A stretch of 13,081 bases of DNA, from assembly GCA_045638565.1 (NCBI GenBank), contig JAZUBN010000169.1, positions 1-13,081 on the forward strand, given 5' to 3'. Positions 13,001-13,081 of this stretch are shown here, piece after piece (the stretch's first letter is position 1; every line of letters begins with the position of its first letter). Made by a program: the position numbers and the translations under genes. This DNA comes from SIG471 sp045638565 (GTDB lineage: Bacteria > Bacillota > Clostridia > Oscillospirales > Butyricicoccaceae). The notes under the pieces were generated by a model that worked only from the letters and a program-made list of their open reading frames with translations, made no database searches and was not told the origin of the DNA.

Positions 13001-13043
13001 TTGACAAACTGCTGAAAGTATGATATATTAAATAAGCTGTCGC
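13001..13043 (+). promoter_or_regulatory. Tandem rrn-type promoter P4
   Basis: TTGACA (13001-13006), 17 bases, TATATT (13024-13029), TGA before the -10, A-tracts upstream (about 12970-12996). GCTGTCGC follows at 13036-13043, with G13036 as the likely start. Confidence 0.82.
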
Positions 13044-13081
13044 GAAAACGACGGCGAGCGATAAGCACCTTGTAAATTAAA
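13044..13081 (+). other. Beginning of a probable rRNA operon leader
   Basis: The last bases before the edge include GCACCTTGTAAATTAAA (13065-13081). It resembles the ACCTTGAAAACT-type sequence that precedes 16S or 23S genes in many Firmicutes. Together with four tandem promoters, this suggests a 16S rRNA gene begins within a few hundred bases to the right. No rRNA sequence is itself inside the window. Confidence 0.5.

Noticed and set aside
12795..13007. Minus-strand 70-codon frame in the promoter array
   Set aside because: It is the reverse complement of A-tracts and promoter hexamers, giving a Phe/Ser-rich product with no ribosome site.

Overview
The window is chromosomal DNA of a low-to-mid GC, endospore-forming member of the Clostridia, probably an Oscillospiraceae/Ruminococcaceae-type gut Firmicute. 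The evidence is a clear SpoIIID sporulation regulator, strong AGGAGG-type ribosome binding sites, sigma-A promoters with 17-bp spacers, and an array of tandem TTGACA promoters of the Firmicute rRNA-operon kind at the right edge. No species can be named from the sequence alone. I see no tRNA or rRNA gene, transposase, phage gene or CRISPR array inside the window.

Layout, left to right. (1) 1-3303, minus strand: two translationally coupled ABC exporter half-transporters. The second is cut by the window edge just before its signature motif. Together they look like a heterodimeric (BmrCD/LmrCD/TM287-288-type) exporter. (2) 3304-3593: divergent promoters with overlapping -35 hexamers, plus a structured leader on the plus strand. 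(3) 3594-6805, plus strand: a DUF4438 protein, an M20 carboxypeptidase-S/PM20D1-like metallopeptidase and a DegV-family lipid-binding protein, closed by a good terminator. (4) 6838-7124: an ORF-free stretch made almost entirely of small hairpins. (5) 7125-7922, minus strand: a small membrane protein, a palindromic intergenic repeat, and spoIIID. (6) 8003-9154, plus strand: a second M20 deacylase/peptidase (ArgE/DapE/CPG2 type). (7) 9155-9404: a bidirectional terminator followed by four consecutive hairpins. Two of their loops carry near full-length Shine-Dalgarno (or, on the other strand, anti-Shine-Dalgarno) sequences. (8) 9405-10463, minus strand: an M42 aminopeptidase. (9) 10464-10655: a second divergent promoter pair, this time sharing one palindromic -35 hexamer. 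(10) 10656-12617, plus strand: a nicotinamidase-like cysteine hydrolase and a two-domain flavodoxin-fold protein with a CX2CX2CX5C motif, ending in a terminator with an 18-T run. (11) 12738-13081: four tandem promoters with a shared initial transcribed sequence, most likely the promoter block of an rRNA operon whose 16S gene lies just beyond the window.

Functionally the protein genes are mostly housekeeping/peptide turnover: three co-catalytic metallopeptidases (two M20, one M42), an amide hydrolase, a redox flavoprotein and an exporter. I do not see a defence system or a biosynthetic cluster. The unusual material is non-coding: the two hairpin arrays in convergent intergenic gaps, the divergent promoters built on a common -35, the structured 5' leaders, and the rrn-type promoter array.
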